The translations under genes and the position numbers were made by a program. 64,000 nt of DNA from Nocardia crassostreae. GTDB lineage: Bacteria > Actinomycetota > Actinomycetes > Mycobacteriales > Mycobacteriaceae. Within the stretch, counting starts at the first letter, position 1, and each line of letters begins with the position of its first letter. The stretch lies in assembly GCF_001613405.1 (NCBI RefSeq), contig NZ_BDCH01000037.1, positions 1 through 64,000 on the forward strand, written 5' to 3'. Under the pieces are notes generated by a model. That model made no database searches. It saw only the letters and a program-made list of their open reading frames with translations, and had not been told where the DNA came from. Below are positions 15,331 through 24,356 of this stretch, one piece after another.

Positions 15331-17055
15331 GTGCTTCGGAATCGGGAGCCGATGAGGGACGATGCGGGGGCCGGGTTCGGGCTGGGGCCTGAGACTCGCG
15401 GGCTCGTGGCGGCGGCGCGGCGGGCGTTCGCGCAGCAGCCGGGCGTGCGAGCCCAGCTGGAGGAATGCGCGCGCAGGCTGGACCAGCCCTTGCGGGTGGC
15501 GCTGGCCGGGCAGCTCAAGGCGGGTAAGTCGACACTGCTGAATGCCCTGGTGGGGCAGGACATCGCGTCCACCGACGCGACCGAGTGCACCCGTCTGGTC
15601 ACCTGGTACCGCCATGGCGCGGCGCCTCGGGTCAGCGCGTACTCGATGGACGGGGCCCGCGCCGATGTGGTGGTCCGGCGCGGCCGCGGGGCCGGGGGCC
15701 TGCCGGGGGCGCACGGGCTCACCTTCGATCTGTCGGCGCTGCGCTGGAATTCCGCGCGCCCACGCGAGGTGGATCACCTCGCGGTGGAATGGCCGTCCGC
15801 CGAGCTGGAACAGACCACCATTATCGACACCCCCGGTATCTCCTCACTGTCGCGGGACGTCTCGGCCCGCACGTCGCGACTGCTCACCCCGGGCGCGGGT
15901 GCGGCGCTACCCAGCGCGGACGCGGTCCTCTACCTGCTGCGCCGCCTCGATGCCGCCGATGTGGACTTCCTCGAGCAGATCGGCGCCGGACCCGGCGCGT
16001 CGCGGGAACGGCCGAGCACGGTGGGAACCGATATGTCGCGCAGTCGGCAGGGTGCTGTGGAAACAGGGGCGGCGCACGGATTCCCGGGTATCGCGGGAAG
16101 CGGGGCGGCGCATGGGTTCGCGGGTGCTGGAGCCGCGGGTCCGCTGGGCGTGATCGGCGTGGTGTCGCGGGCCGACGAAATCGGCGCAGGCCGGATCGAC
16201 GCCCTGCATTCCGCGCGCGATGTGGCCGCGCGCTTCGCCGGTGAACTGGAGCGAACCGGGCTGTGCCAGTCGGTGATTCCGGTCGCGGGCCTGCTGGCCT
16301 TCGCGGCCGCCACGCTGCGCCAGCGCGAGTTCGCCGCCTTCGCGGAGCTGGCCACCCTGCCCGTCGACGAGCTGAGCGCGGCGCTGCTGTCCGCCGACCG
16401 GTTCGCCCGCCCGGATCTGCCGCTGCCGGTCCCGCCGGAGCTACGCGCCCACTTGGCGGCCCGCTTCGGATTGTTCGGTATCCGCTTGGCCGTCACGCTC
16501 GTTCGCCTGGGGGTGCGCGATTCCCACACATTGGCGGCCGAGCTCACCGCCCGCTCCGGGCTGGACGAACTACGCACTGTCCTGGACGTGCAATTCGCCC
16601 AGCGTGCCGAGGAATTGAAGGCGCATTCCGCCCTGACCGCCCTGGCCCGGATACTCGCGATCAATCCGGGCACGCCTGCCGACGCGCTGCTGCCGCGCGT
16701 GCGGACCCTGCTCGCCGATGTGCACGGCTTCGCCGAACTCCGGCTGCTCGGGCATCTGCGCGTCGGCGAGCTGCCGCTTCCCGCGGCGGATCTGGCCGAA
16801 ATGCACCGGCTCATTGGCGGAGCGGGCGTCGCACTGCATCTGCGTCTGGGCCTGCACGCGCACACCGATCTGGCCACCCAGCGCGAGGAAGCCCTTGCCG
16901 CCGTGCACAAGTGGCGCGGCCGCGCCCGGCACCCGCTGGCGGATCAGGCCATGGCGACCGCCTGTCTGACCGCCGCCCGCAGTGCGGAGGGCCTCCTCGA
17001 TATCCTGCACGAACTCCCGACCACGCCCTTTCCGAGCCTGCGTCCCCGGCGGTGA
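15331..17055 (+). CDS. iniC: IniC dynamin-like GTPase
   Basis: The product has 574 residues. It has an intact P-loop GQLKAGKS (60-67), DTPG G3 (IIDTPGIS) and an SRAD G4 box (VVSRADEI). Between G3 and G4 lies a Gly/Ala/Ser-rich insertion of about 35 residues (around 228-265, e.g. GAAHGF) that looks like a disordered loop. The remainder is helical, as in IniC proteins. GGAGGTGAAGC precedes the GTG start. It is third in the iniBAC order, separated from iniA by the palindromic element, and converges closely with the alcohol dehydrogenase gene. Confidence 0.88.
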   Translation: MLRNREPMRDDAGAGFGLGPETRGLVAAARRAFAQQPGVRAQLEECARRLDQPLRVALAGQLKAGKSTLLNALVGQDIASTDATECTRLVTWYRHGAAPRVSAYSMDGARADVVVRRGRGAGGLPGAHGLTFDLSALRWNSARPREVDHLAVEWPSAELEQTTIIDTPGISSLSRDVSARTSRLLTPGAGAALPSADAVLYLLRRLDAADVDFLEQIGAGPGASRERPSTVGTDMSRSRQGAVETGAAHGFPGIAGSGAAHGFAGAGAAGPLGVIGVVSRADEIGAGRIDALHSARDVAARFAGELERTGLCQSVIPVAGLLAFAAATLRQREFAAFAELATLPVDELSAALLSADRFARPDLPLPVPPELRAHLAARFGLFGIRLAVTLVRLGVRDSHTLAAELTARSGLDELRTVLDVQFAQRAEELKAHSALTALARILAINPGTPADALLPRVRTLLADVHGFAELRLLGHLRVGELPLPAADLAEMHRLIGGAGVALHLRLGLHAHTDLATQREEALAAVHKWRGRARHPLADQAMATACLTAARSAEGLLDILHELPTTPFPSLRPRR

Positions 17056-17073
17056 ACGGGAGCTCGGGCGGGT

Positions 17074-18234
17074 TCAGGGGACCGTGACCTCGCTGCGGGG
17101 ATCGATGAGGATCTTGGCGTGGTGCTCGGGCGAGGCCAGGGCGGAGTAGGCGGCGTCCACGCCGTCGAGGCCGACGGTCCCGGTGATCAGCGGCGACGGG
17201 TCGACCTTGCCGTCGGCGAGCATATGCAGGGTGTCGCGGAATTCGCCCGGGTCGTAGCCGAAGACGAAGCGGAGTTCGATCTCCTTGTTGATGGCCAGGG
17301 CTGGACGGAAGGTGTCCGGCTGCATGCACACGCCCACCACGATCACGCGTGACATGGGCGGGGCGGCGGCCAGGATCTGGTCGATGATGCCGGGGACGCC
17401 CACGCATTCGAAAATGGCCGGGCCGGAAGGCCCTTGATTGAAGGCGTGAGCCGCCCGGAAGAGATACCACCAGGGGATGCCGGGCAAGCGGCGCAACCGT
17501 TCCATGGCGTCGAAGCCGAGGTTGAGCACATCGGTGGCGCCATTGATACGGGACTTCTTCGGAGCCGCGGTCCACGGTGAATCGGTGACCGGGTCCACCA
17601 CCACGTCGGCGCCGCACCGCGCCGCCAGTTCCCGGCGGCGGGGCGAGAGGTCGCTGGCGATGACGGTGCGGACGCCGGACGCCTTCAGCATGGCGACGAC
17701 CGCCAGACCGATGGGGCCGCAACCGATGACGAAGGCGGGCCGGTTCCTGTCGACCCGCGCCTTGCGAATCGCATGCCAGGCCACCGCCATGGGCTCGGTC
17801 AGCGCGGCGTGATCGGTGGCGAGGCCGTTGGGGACGGCGAAGGCCATGGACTCCTGCACCAGGACCTGTTCGGCATAGCCGCCGGAGGCCGCCGCGGACA
17901 ATCCGGTCAGGTGCGGCTGACGGCCGGTGCGGACGATGGGCAGCGCCACCAGCTGGGTGCCGGAGGTCCAGCGGCGGCGCGTGCTCGGCCCGTAATCGAC
18001 CACCTCGCCGACGAATTCGTGGCCCATGACCACGCTCTGATCCGAGCGCATGAAGTGGTCGTAGCCGGTGGCGGCGGCCAGGTCGGCGAGTTCGTCGCAG
18101 TGGCGGCGGGCATGCAGATCGGATCCGCAGATACCGCAGCGCAGCACGTTGACCAGCACTTGGCCCGGGCCCGGGGTGAGGGCCGGCAGCTCCTCCACCT
18201 GGAATTCGCCCTTGGTACACGTGACTGCGCGCAT
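17074..18234 (-). CDS. Zinc-dependent alcohol dehydrogenase family protein
   Basis: The product has 386 residues of the medium-chain dehydrogenase/reductase superfamily. The catalytic zinc motif is CGICGSDLHARRHC (about 34-47) and the second half contains GHE (VVMGHEFVGEV). The Rossmann nucleotide site is GCGPIGLAVVA. Homologues oxidise alcohols or polyols with NAD(P)+; the substrate cannot be read from sequence. The ATG at 18234 has AGGAGCGAGTC upstream. The gene lies 47 bp downstream of the frameshifted MFS gene on the same strand, so they may share a transcript. Confidence 0.88.
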   Translation of the reverse strand: MRAVTCTKGEFQVEELPALTPGPGQVLVNVLRCGICGSDLHARRHCDELADLAAATGYDHFMRSDQSVVMGHEFVGEVVDYGPSTRRRWTSGTQLVALPIVRTGRQPHLTGLSAAASGGYAEQVLVQESMAFAVPNGLATDHAALTEPMAVAWHAIRKARVDRNRPAFVIGCGPIGLAVVAMLKASGVRTVIASDLSPRRRELAARCGADVVVDPVTDSPWTAAPKKSRINGATDVLNLGFDAMERLRRLPGIPWWYLFRAAHAFNQGPSGPAIFECVGVPGIIDQILAAAPPMSRVIVVGVCMQPDTFRPALAINKEIELRFVFGYDPGEFRDTLHMLADGKVDPSPLITGTVGLDGVDAAYSALASPEHHAKILIDPRSEVTVP

Positions 18235-18281
18235 GACTCGCTCCTGTCGAAAGACGGTGTCGAGACTGGATTCTGCCGGAG

Positions 18282-19971
18282 TCAGACCAGCTGGGACTCC
18301 GCATCGGCGAGTTCGGCCTCGTGCGGTTCGAAGCGGGCGTCCCGGGGCAGCGCGAGGAAGCCCAGGCACGTGAGCGCCATCAGGGCGATGCCCCACTTCA
18401 GCGTGAAATCGAAGGTGTGCGCGAAGTTCACGGCATTGGCCGCCACGCCCGCATCGGAGAGCGTGCGGGCGAGGGCCGGATCGCCGCCGCCGGTTTCGCA
18501 GCTCGCGGGAACCACCGACGGATCCACCTCGGCGGACCGATCTCGCACGCAGGCACGGAAGTTGGCGAGAATCTCGTCCTGCACCGGCGCGGGCAGCCCG
18601 GCCGCCGCCAGCTCGGCCCGCGTCTGCGCGGCCACCGAGTCCACGCCGCGCCCGGAATCCTGATCGAGCTGCGTGAAGAACACGATGCCGACCAGGGCCA
18701 CGCCGAGCGCCATGCCCAGTTGCTGCCCGGTATTGAGCAGCCCGGACGCCGCCCCGGCCTCGCGTTCCGGAATCTGGCCGAGCAGCATGTCGATGGTCGG
18801 CGCCACAATGAATCCGAAGCCGATACCGGTCACGATGAGCGGCACGACCATCTGCCAAGAGCTGAGCTCGGATTTGTAGCGCGCCGCCAGCCAGCCGTAC
18901 AGCCCGAAACCGGCCATGGTCACCAGTCCGCCGCCCAGCAGTACCCGGCGGCCGAACTTCGGGGGCGAGCACACTCACCGAGACTCCGGCGCCGATGCCC
19001 GCGCCGACCGCGAAAAGCACCGAGGTCAATCCGGCGCGCATGGGTGTCCAGCCCAGGCCCGCCTGCATGAACAGGCTCCAGACCAGGAAGAACCCGCCGA
19101 AGCCGATCCAGAACAGCAGCCAGCTCGCCAAGCCCACGGTGAAGGGCCGGGAACAGAACAGATCGATATCGACCAGCGGGGAGCCGATGGTGCGGGCCCG
19201 CCACCGCTCGTACACCCCGAAGACCGCGAAGACCGCCAGCGAGGCCGCGATCATGACGAAAGTCCAGACGGGCCAATCCAATCGGCGACCCTCGGTGAGC
19301 GGGTACACCAGCAGCAGCACCGCGGAGACGGCCAGCGCCATACCGATGATGTCCAGTCGCGGCGGATTCGGGGACCGCGAATCCCGCATCACCACGGCCG
19401 CGGCGACGAGCCCGAGAATGCCGACCGGGATATTCACCAGGAAGATCGGCCGCCAGCCCAGATCGAACAGATCCCACTGCACCAGCAGCCCGCCCAGCGC
19501 CAGGCCGACCGCGGAGGCGGAGCCGCCGACACCGCTGTAGATGGCGATTGCCTTGGCGCGCTCGGTTTTCGGGAAGGTGACCCGGATGATGGCGAGAATC
19601 TGCGGCACCATGAGCCCGGCCATGGCGCCCTGCGCGAAGCGGGCGGCGATGAGCACGGCTGGATCGGTGCTCAGCCCACAGGCGGCGGACGCCAGGGTGA
19701 ATCCGGCCATGCCGAGCAGGAACAACCGCTTGCGGCCGTAGATGTCGCCGAGGCGGCCGCCGGTGATCAGAACCGCCGCGAAGGCCAGGACATAGGCGGC
19801 GATGATCCATTCGATCTGCGAATACTCGGCTTTCAGATCGTTCTGAATGCTCGGTATCGCCACATTGACGATGGTGACGTCGAGCAGGTCCATGAACCCG
19901 GCGGCCAGGACGACGGCGAAGGCGATCCAGCGGCGGGGGTCGAGTGTGGTGGGTTCGGTGTCGGTGTCCAC
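18282..19971 (-). pseudogene. DHA2-type (14-TMS) MFS drug exporter, disrupted by a +1 frameshift
   Basis: The first part (19971 down to about 18966) encodes an EmrB/QacA-like MFS half with motif A GGRLGDIYGRKR and motif C-like GVGGSASAVGLALGG. The second part, in another frame down to 18282, continues the same protein (KFGRRVLLGGGLVTMAGFG... to ESQLV). The join falls in a run of five G at 18961-18965; four would restore GVSVSVLAPKFGRR. GTG 19971 follows a GAAGAGAGAT site. The gene is divergent from a MarR regulator, the usual efflux arrangement. It may be a true mutation, slippage or a sequence error. Confidence 0.8.
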
Positions 19972-20082
19972 GGCGATCTCTCTTCGATTCGGTGCGGGTG
20001 GGCGACGAATCAAACTATGCACATGAAGTGATTATCATGCAATAGGGAAATCATGAATGGTGCCTTCAGATAGGCTGCGGGG
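19972..20082. promoter_or_regulatory. AT-rich divergent operator region between MFS gene and marR
   Basis: The 111-bp gap is distinctly AT-rich around 20011-20060 and contains the palindrome TGATTATCA (20029-20037) and flanking ATGA/TCAT elements. The MarR protein encoded at 20083 probably binds here to control itself and the exporter; this is inference. Confidence 0.5.
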
Positions 20083-20595
20083 GTGACCGATGCCGCCGCC
20101 AGTCATCCGCCGCTCTTCCAACACGCCGCATTCCTGTTCGGGCAGTTGGGAAGTCATACGGTCTACCGCTTCACCGACCTGCTGTCGCCGCTGGGCATCA
20201 AGCCGCCGCAGTTCGGTGCGCTGCGGATTCTCAAGGCGAACGACGGGCTGTCCCAGCAGCAGTTGTGCGAGGCGCTCGGCATCCATCGCAATGTGATGGT
20301 CGGGCTGGTGGACGACCTGGAGAAGCGCGGACTCGTCGAGCGGCGCAAGCATCCGACCGACCGCCGCGCGCACGCCGTGCACCTGCTGCCCGCCGCCGAC
20401 GAGGTCCTCGATCGGGCGGAGGAACTTGTCACCGGGCTGGACGCGGAACTGCTCGCGCCGCTCGAACCGGCCGAACGAGCGCAACTGGTCGAGCTGCTGC
20501 AGCGGGCCGCCGTCGGCAACGGGCTCACGCCGGGCATTCATCCCGGCCTGACCGCCGAACGGCAGGGCCCGCCGCCATGTGACGAGCGTCACTGA
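20083..20595 (+). CDS. MarR family transcriptional regulator
   Basis: The product has 170 residues. The winged helix-turn-helix includes LSQQQLCEALGIHRNVMVGLVDDLEKRGLV, followed by the wing ERRKHPTDRRAHAV. This RRKHPxDRRA wing is diagnostic of MarR proteins. It starts at GTG 20083, divergent from the MFS exporter, and is followed 72 bp later by the dehalogenase on the same strand. The ligand is unknown; efflux control is the likeliest role. Confidence 0.88.
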   Translation: MTDAAASHPPLFQHAAFLFGQLGSHTVYRFTDLLSPLGIKPPQFGALRILKANDGLSQQQLCEALGIHRNVMVGLVDDLEKRGLVERRKHPTDRRAHAVHLLPAADEVLDRAEELVTGLDAELLAPLEPAERAQLVELLQRAAVGNGLTPGIHPGLTAERQGPPPCDERH

Positions 20596-20667
20596 ACAGC
20601 CGAGTCACAGCTAGGGATTCGGTGTGTCCAACCAGGTGTAAGCAAGTCACCCGGAAGGACGGACACC

Positions 20668-21540
20668 ATGCCCACCATCGAGATCCTCGACTCGTTCATC
20701 AACTACTCCGACACCGGCAGCGGCGATATCCCCGTCGTCTTCCTGCACGGCAACCCCACCTCGTCCTACATCTGGCGCAATGTGATTCCGCATGTCAGCG
20801 GTGAAACCCGGGTGCTGGCACCGGATCTCATCGGTATGGGTGACTCGGGTAAGCCGGACGGCGACTACCGCTTCGTCGATCACGCCCGCTACCTCGACGC
20901 CTGGTTCGACGCCCTCGGCCTGGATCGGGTGATCATCGTCGGCCACGACTGGGGCGGGGCGCTCGGCATGCACTGGGCGGCACGGCATCCCGAGCGGGTG
21001 CGCGGCATCGCGATCGTCGAGACCTTCCTGCGGCCGCTGGAATGGTCGGATATGCCGCCGCAGGGCGCGGAACTGTTCCGGCGCTTCCGTTCCCCCGAGG
21101 GCGAGGAGATGGTGCTGGAGAAGAACATGTTCATCGAGTTCAACCTCCCCGCCTCCACGCGCAGCCTGTCGCTGGAAGCGCTCGACGCCTACCGCAAGCC
21201 GTACCCCACGCCGGAATCCCGCAAGCCCATGCTGGTGTGGCCGCGCGAATTCCCGCTCGGCGGCGAACCGGCTGATGTGGTCGCCATTGTCGAGAACTAC
21301 GGGCGCTGGATGGCCGAGTCGCCGCGGATCCCCAAGCTGCTCATGGCCGTCGAGCACGGCGTCGGGCTCGGCTCCCCGGAGGTGATCGACTGGGCCGCAC
21401 GGACCTTCGCCGCCACCGAGGTCGTGAATATCGGACCGGCCGGGCACCACAGCCCCGAGGACCAGCCCGATGCCATCGGCTCCGCCGTCGCGGAGTGGAT
21501 GCGCGCGCACGCGCTCACCGCCGCGGGCGCGGTAGCCTGA
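20668..21540 (+). CDS. dhaA: Haloalkane dehalogenase
   Basis: The product has 290 residues with an alpha/beta-hydrolase fold. It carries the DhaA/LinB-type (HLD-II) set: HGNPTSS with halide-binding Asn29, nucleophile Asp94 in GHDWGG with halide-binding Trp95, acidic Glu118 (VETFLRP) and His260 in GPAGHHSPEDQP. The reaction replaces a halide on a haloalkane with hydroxyl in the cytoplasm. GGAAGG precedes the ATG. A strong terminator follows. The marR/exporter neighbours suggest a xenobiotic island, but no other dehalogenation gene is present. Confidence 0.9.
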   Translation: MPTIEILDSFINYSDTGSGDIPVVFLHGNPTSSYIWRNVIPHVSGETRVLAPDLIGMGDSGKPDGDYRFVDHARYLDAWFDALGLDRVIIVGHDWGGALGMHWAARHPERVRGIAIVETFLRPLEWSDMPPQGAELFRRFRSPEGEEMVLEKNMFIEFNLPASTRSLSLEALDAYRKPYPTPESRKPMLVWPREFPLGGEPADVVAIVENYGRWMAESPRIPKLLMAVEHGVGLGSPEVIDWAARTFAATEVVNIGPAGHHSPEDQPDAIGSAVAEWMRAHALTAAGAVA

Positions 21541-21558
21541 AATCGCCGTGGCAGGGCC

Positions 21559-21602
21559 GATCGCGGGGTGAGACACCTGTTTCGCCCCGCGATCCCTTTT
21601 TC
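21559..21602 (+). terminator. Rho-independent terminator after dhaA
   Basis: GATCGCGGGG pairs perfectly with CCCCGCGATC and is followed by CCTTTTTC. It lies 18 nt after the dhaA stop. It also excludes the upstream GTG (21568) as the start of the following sigma-factor gene. Confidence 0.9.
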
Positions 21603-21660
21603 ACGGGTGCACTCGAATTCAGGGCTTGCGAGGCGAGCCCGCCGCATCGAGGCTGGCGAA

Positions 21661-22524
21661 ATGGAGATCGAAGCGGACGACGACCGCGGCCCGGACAGCG
21701 CCGAACGGGAACTGGTCGCGCGAGCCGTCGCCGGGGATTCCGCCGCCGTCGGCGAAATCGTGCGGCAGCTGCAGGATCCCATCTACCGGCTGTCCCTGCG
21801 CATGGTGTGGCGGCCCGCCGACGCCGAGGATGCCACCCAGGAGATCCTGCTGCGCGCGGTCGGCAAGCTCGATACCTGGCGGGGTGAGGCGAAGCTGCTC
21901 ACCTGGGCGTACCGGATCGGCGTCAACTACCTCATCAACCTGAACCGGCGGACCCCGCAGGAGTCGCGGCAGCTCAGTCTGGACGAATTCAGCGAGGGTT
22001 TGAAAGACGGTCTGGTGGAAGCGGACTACCGCGGGCCCGAATCCACGCTGCTCACCCACGAGGTGCGGCTCAACTGCAGCCAGGCCATGCTGCAATGCCT
22101 GGCGCGCGAGGAACGCGTGGCCTTCGTGCTCTCCGATGTGTTCGAACTCAGCTCCACCGAGGCGGCGTGGATCGCCGATGTCACCCTGGCCGCCTATCGA
22201 AAGCGCTTGGAGCGCGGTAAGAAACGCCTCGGGAACTTCCTGACCAAGACCTGCGGCCTGGCCGATCCGCAGGCGTTCTGCAAATGCTCGCGCCGGGTGG
22301 AGAAGGCCGTCGAACTCGGCCGGGTGGACCCGCGCCGCCCGGCCTTCGCCGGTCATCCGGTGACCTCGGGCGGACGCAGCGTCGAAGCGGCCGAACGCCA
22401 GATGGTCCGCCTGCACGATGCGGCCGCCGTCATCGGCGCGCATCCCGACTACGCCGCGCCTCGAGCGAAAATGGAGGCCATAGCGGGTCTCATTCGATCC
22501 GGCAGGTTTCCGCTGCTGGAATGA
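21661..22524 (+). CDS. ECF-like RNA polymerase sigma factor with C-terminal extension
   Basis: The product has about 287 residues from ATG 21661. Sigma region 2 reads DPIYRLSLRMVWRPADAEDATQEILLRAV with TWAYRIGVNYLIN. Region 4 is around CLAREERVAFVLSDVFELSSTEAAWIADV and AAYRKRLERGKKRL. About 90 extra residues follow, including CGLADPQAFCKC, a cysteine cluster (about 230-241) that may bind metal or sense redox. No anti-sigma gene is adjacent. Earlier in-frame starts lie in the preceding terminator, so the internal ATG was chosen. Target promoters are unknown. Confidence 0.82.
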   Translation: MEIEADDDRGPDSAERELVARAVAGDSAAVGEIVRQLQDPIYRLSLRMVWRPADAEDATQEILLRAVGKLDTWRGEAKLLTWAYRIGVNYLINLNRRTPQESRQLSLDEFSEGLKDGLVEADYRGPESTLLTHEVRLNCSQAMLQCLAREERVAFVLSDVFELSSTEAAWIADVTLAAYRKRLERGKKRLGNFLTKTCGLADPQAFCKCSRRVEKAVELGRVDPRRPAFAGHPVTSGGRSVEAAERQMVRLHDAAAVIGAHPDYAAPRAKMEAIAGLIRSGRFPLLE

Positions 22525-22542
22525 ACCCCCGGCAGGTGCACC

Positions 22543-23187
22543 ATGCATTCACCAGATATCGTCCGCGCGCTGCTCGACCGAGCCGGAACCAGTTACGCCC
22601 GGGAAGCCGGTATCAAACTGGCCGACAAACCCGCCCCCCTGTACCAGCTGCTCATCCTCGCCCAGCTGCTCAGCACCCGGATCTCCGCCGATATCGCGGT
22701 GGCCGCCGCCCGGGAGCTGATCGGCAGCGGTTACAACACCACCCACCGGGTCGCCGATGCCGAATGGCAGGAACTGGTCGATGTCCTGGACCGTGCCCGC
22801 TACCGCCGCTACGACGAATCCACCGCCACCCGCCTGGGCGCCAATGTCGCCTTCCTCCTGGACGAATACCACGGTGACCTGCGTCGATTGGCGGCCGCGG
22901 CGGACCGGCGACCCAGCCGCCTGGCCCGGCTGCTCCAGGAATTCCAGGGCATCGGCCCGGTGGGCGCCGATATCTTCCTGCGCGAGGTCCAGGACACCTG
23001 GACCTGGATCCGCCCGCACTTCGACGAACGCGCCCTGCAAGGGGCCGCCGAGCTGAACCTCCCCACCGATCCACAGGCTCTGGCCGCCCTGGCTCCGGAA
23101 GGTCACACCGCCGACCTCGCCGCCGCCCTGGTGCGCGTCACCCTGGACCACGACCTCGCCGCGGAGGTGCTGGCGGCTGCCCATTGA
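22543..23187 (+). CDS. Endonuclease III-like helix-hairpin-helix protein
   Basis: The product has 214 residues and resembles the all-helical HhH-GPD DNA glycosylase fold: LLILAQLLSTRISADIAVAAA (about 32-52), then hairpin FQGIGPVGADIFLREV (about 132-147). The catalytic Lys of endonuclease III (GVGRKTA context) is absent, being replaced by PVGAD, and there is no C-terminal four-cysteine Fe-S motif. It could be a non-catalytic DNA-binding relative or a monofunctional glycosylase. It starts 18 nt after the sigma-factor gene and may be cotranscribed. Confidence 0.7.
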   Translation: MHSPDIVRALLDRAGTSYAREAGIKLADKPAPLYQLLILAQLLSTRISADIAVAAARELIGSGYNTTHRVADAEWQELVDVLDRARYRRYDESTATRLGANVAFLLDEYHGDLRRLAAAADRRPSRLARLLQEFQGIGPVGADIFLREVQDTWTWIRPHFDERALQGAAELNLPTDPQALAALAPEGHTADLAAALVRVTLDHDLAAEVLAAAH

Positions 23188-23277
23188 GCGATCCCCCGCA
23201 CCGGGAAGATCCAGTTGCCGCAGATGTCGGATTTCGCCGGGCGGCCGCGGCGGTGCGGATCTACGATTCGGGCGTGA

Positions 23278-24348
23278 GTGCGAGTTCGGCCGGGGGGGTC
23301 GGGGGAGGCGCGCGCGGCCGGACGGGTGCGGGCGCGGGATATCGATCGGGTCAATGTGCGCGGGCGTCTCGATGCCGCCTATGAGGAGGGGCAGCTCACC
23401 GCCGACGAATATCACCAGCGGTCGGAGGCGGCCGGGCGGGCGCAGACCCTGGGGGAGCTGCGCGAGTTGGTGGGGGATCTGCAGCAGTCGGCGGGGACGG
23501 CGGATCTGCGGCTGCCGGATGCGAAACGCGCGCGGGTACGGCGGAGCGCGGGCGCGTACCCGGGGCATGTGCGGGCCCGGGACAAGGATCGGGCCGCAAC
23601 CTGCGCGGCATTGGACGCGGCGCACGGCGATGGACAGTTGTCGGCCGACGACCATCGGGCAATGGTCGAATTGGCCGAAGGCACACGGACTTTGGGGGAA
23701 CTGGCCGAGCTGACGGCGGATCTGCAACGCGCGGCGGACGCACCCGAAGCGCCGCAGCCGCCGCGGGTGCGCAAGCGGCCGTGGTTCGCGGCGGCGGTCG
23801 GCATGTTCGTGTGGGTGGACCGGCCCGCGGCGCGACCGGCGGGTGCGCCCGTGGTCGACCTCGGCGTGGTCGAACCACTGGTGGTGCCGACGCCGAACTT
23901 GCTGACGGCGGAAGGGATTACACATTTCCGCGAGGTGTATCGGGCCAAGTTCTGCGACACGCTGGTCGATGCGCTGGATCTGTTCGACGAGCATGCGAGC
24001 CTGACCCGCGCGGTGTCCGGTCAGCCCAATCGGAAGGTGGAGTACCGGTATCGGGGCGGATTCGAGCAGTCGAACTCGATCGCCACGCGGGAAACGACCA
24101 CCGCCGCCTTCGATCTCGCCGCCGTGGATGTGGCCGCCCTGGGCAGACTGCTCGCCGAGGCGCCCACGCTGTTGCGGGTGGACGGCGGCGAGATCAGCCA
24201 TCTCAGCTTCGAACCGGACCCGGTTTTCGCGGACGAGGGTTCCGGTCCGCTCGTCTCGGTATACGTGAGCAACAAGTTTCAGGAATACGGTCACCTCTAT
24301 GCCACCCCGGCGGGCGTCGTCGTGCGCAGTTGGCCGTTCGAGGGTTAG
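23278..24348 (+). CDS. Tandem DUF1707 domain protein
   Basis: The product has 356 residues. Two DUF1707 (SHOCT-like) units occur at about 17-68 (VRARDIDRVNVRGRLDAAYEEGQLT) and about 97-150 (RARDKDRAATCAALDAAHGDGQLS). A weak hydrophobic stretch (WFAAAVGMFVWV, about 178-189) follows, then a C-terminal domain of about 150 residues shared with the next gene's product. The start is uncertain: GTG 23278 or GTG 23326. A nearby run of seven G (23292-23298) could hide a length error. The next gene begins 8 nt after its stop, so the two form an operon. Function is unknown. Confidence 0.75.
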   Translation: MRVRPGGSGEARAAGRVRARDIDRVNVRGRLDAAYEEGQLTADEYHQRSEAAGRAQTLGELRELVGDLQQSAGTADLRLPDAKRARVRRSAGAYPGHVRARDKDRAATCAALDAAHGDGQLSADDHRAMVELAEGTRTLGELAELTADLQRAADAPEAPQPPRVRKRPWFAAAVGMFVWVDRPAARPAGAPVVDLGVVEPLVVPTPNLLTAEGITHFREVYRAKFCDTLVDALDLFDEHASLTRAVSGQPNRKVEYRYRGGFEQSNSIATRETTTAAFDLAAVDVAALGRLLAEAPTLLRVDGGEISHLSFEPDPVFADEGSGPLVSVYVSNKFQEYGHLYATPAGVVVRSWPFEG

Positions 24349-24356
24349 GCGCGGGT

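Noticed and set aside
23285..23300. Frameshift in the first DUF1707 gene at a run of seven G
   Set aside because: A shorter run would give a slightly longer conventional start, but the DUF1707 domain is intact from GTG 23278 or 23326 without any change.
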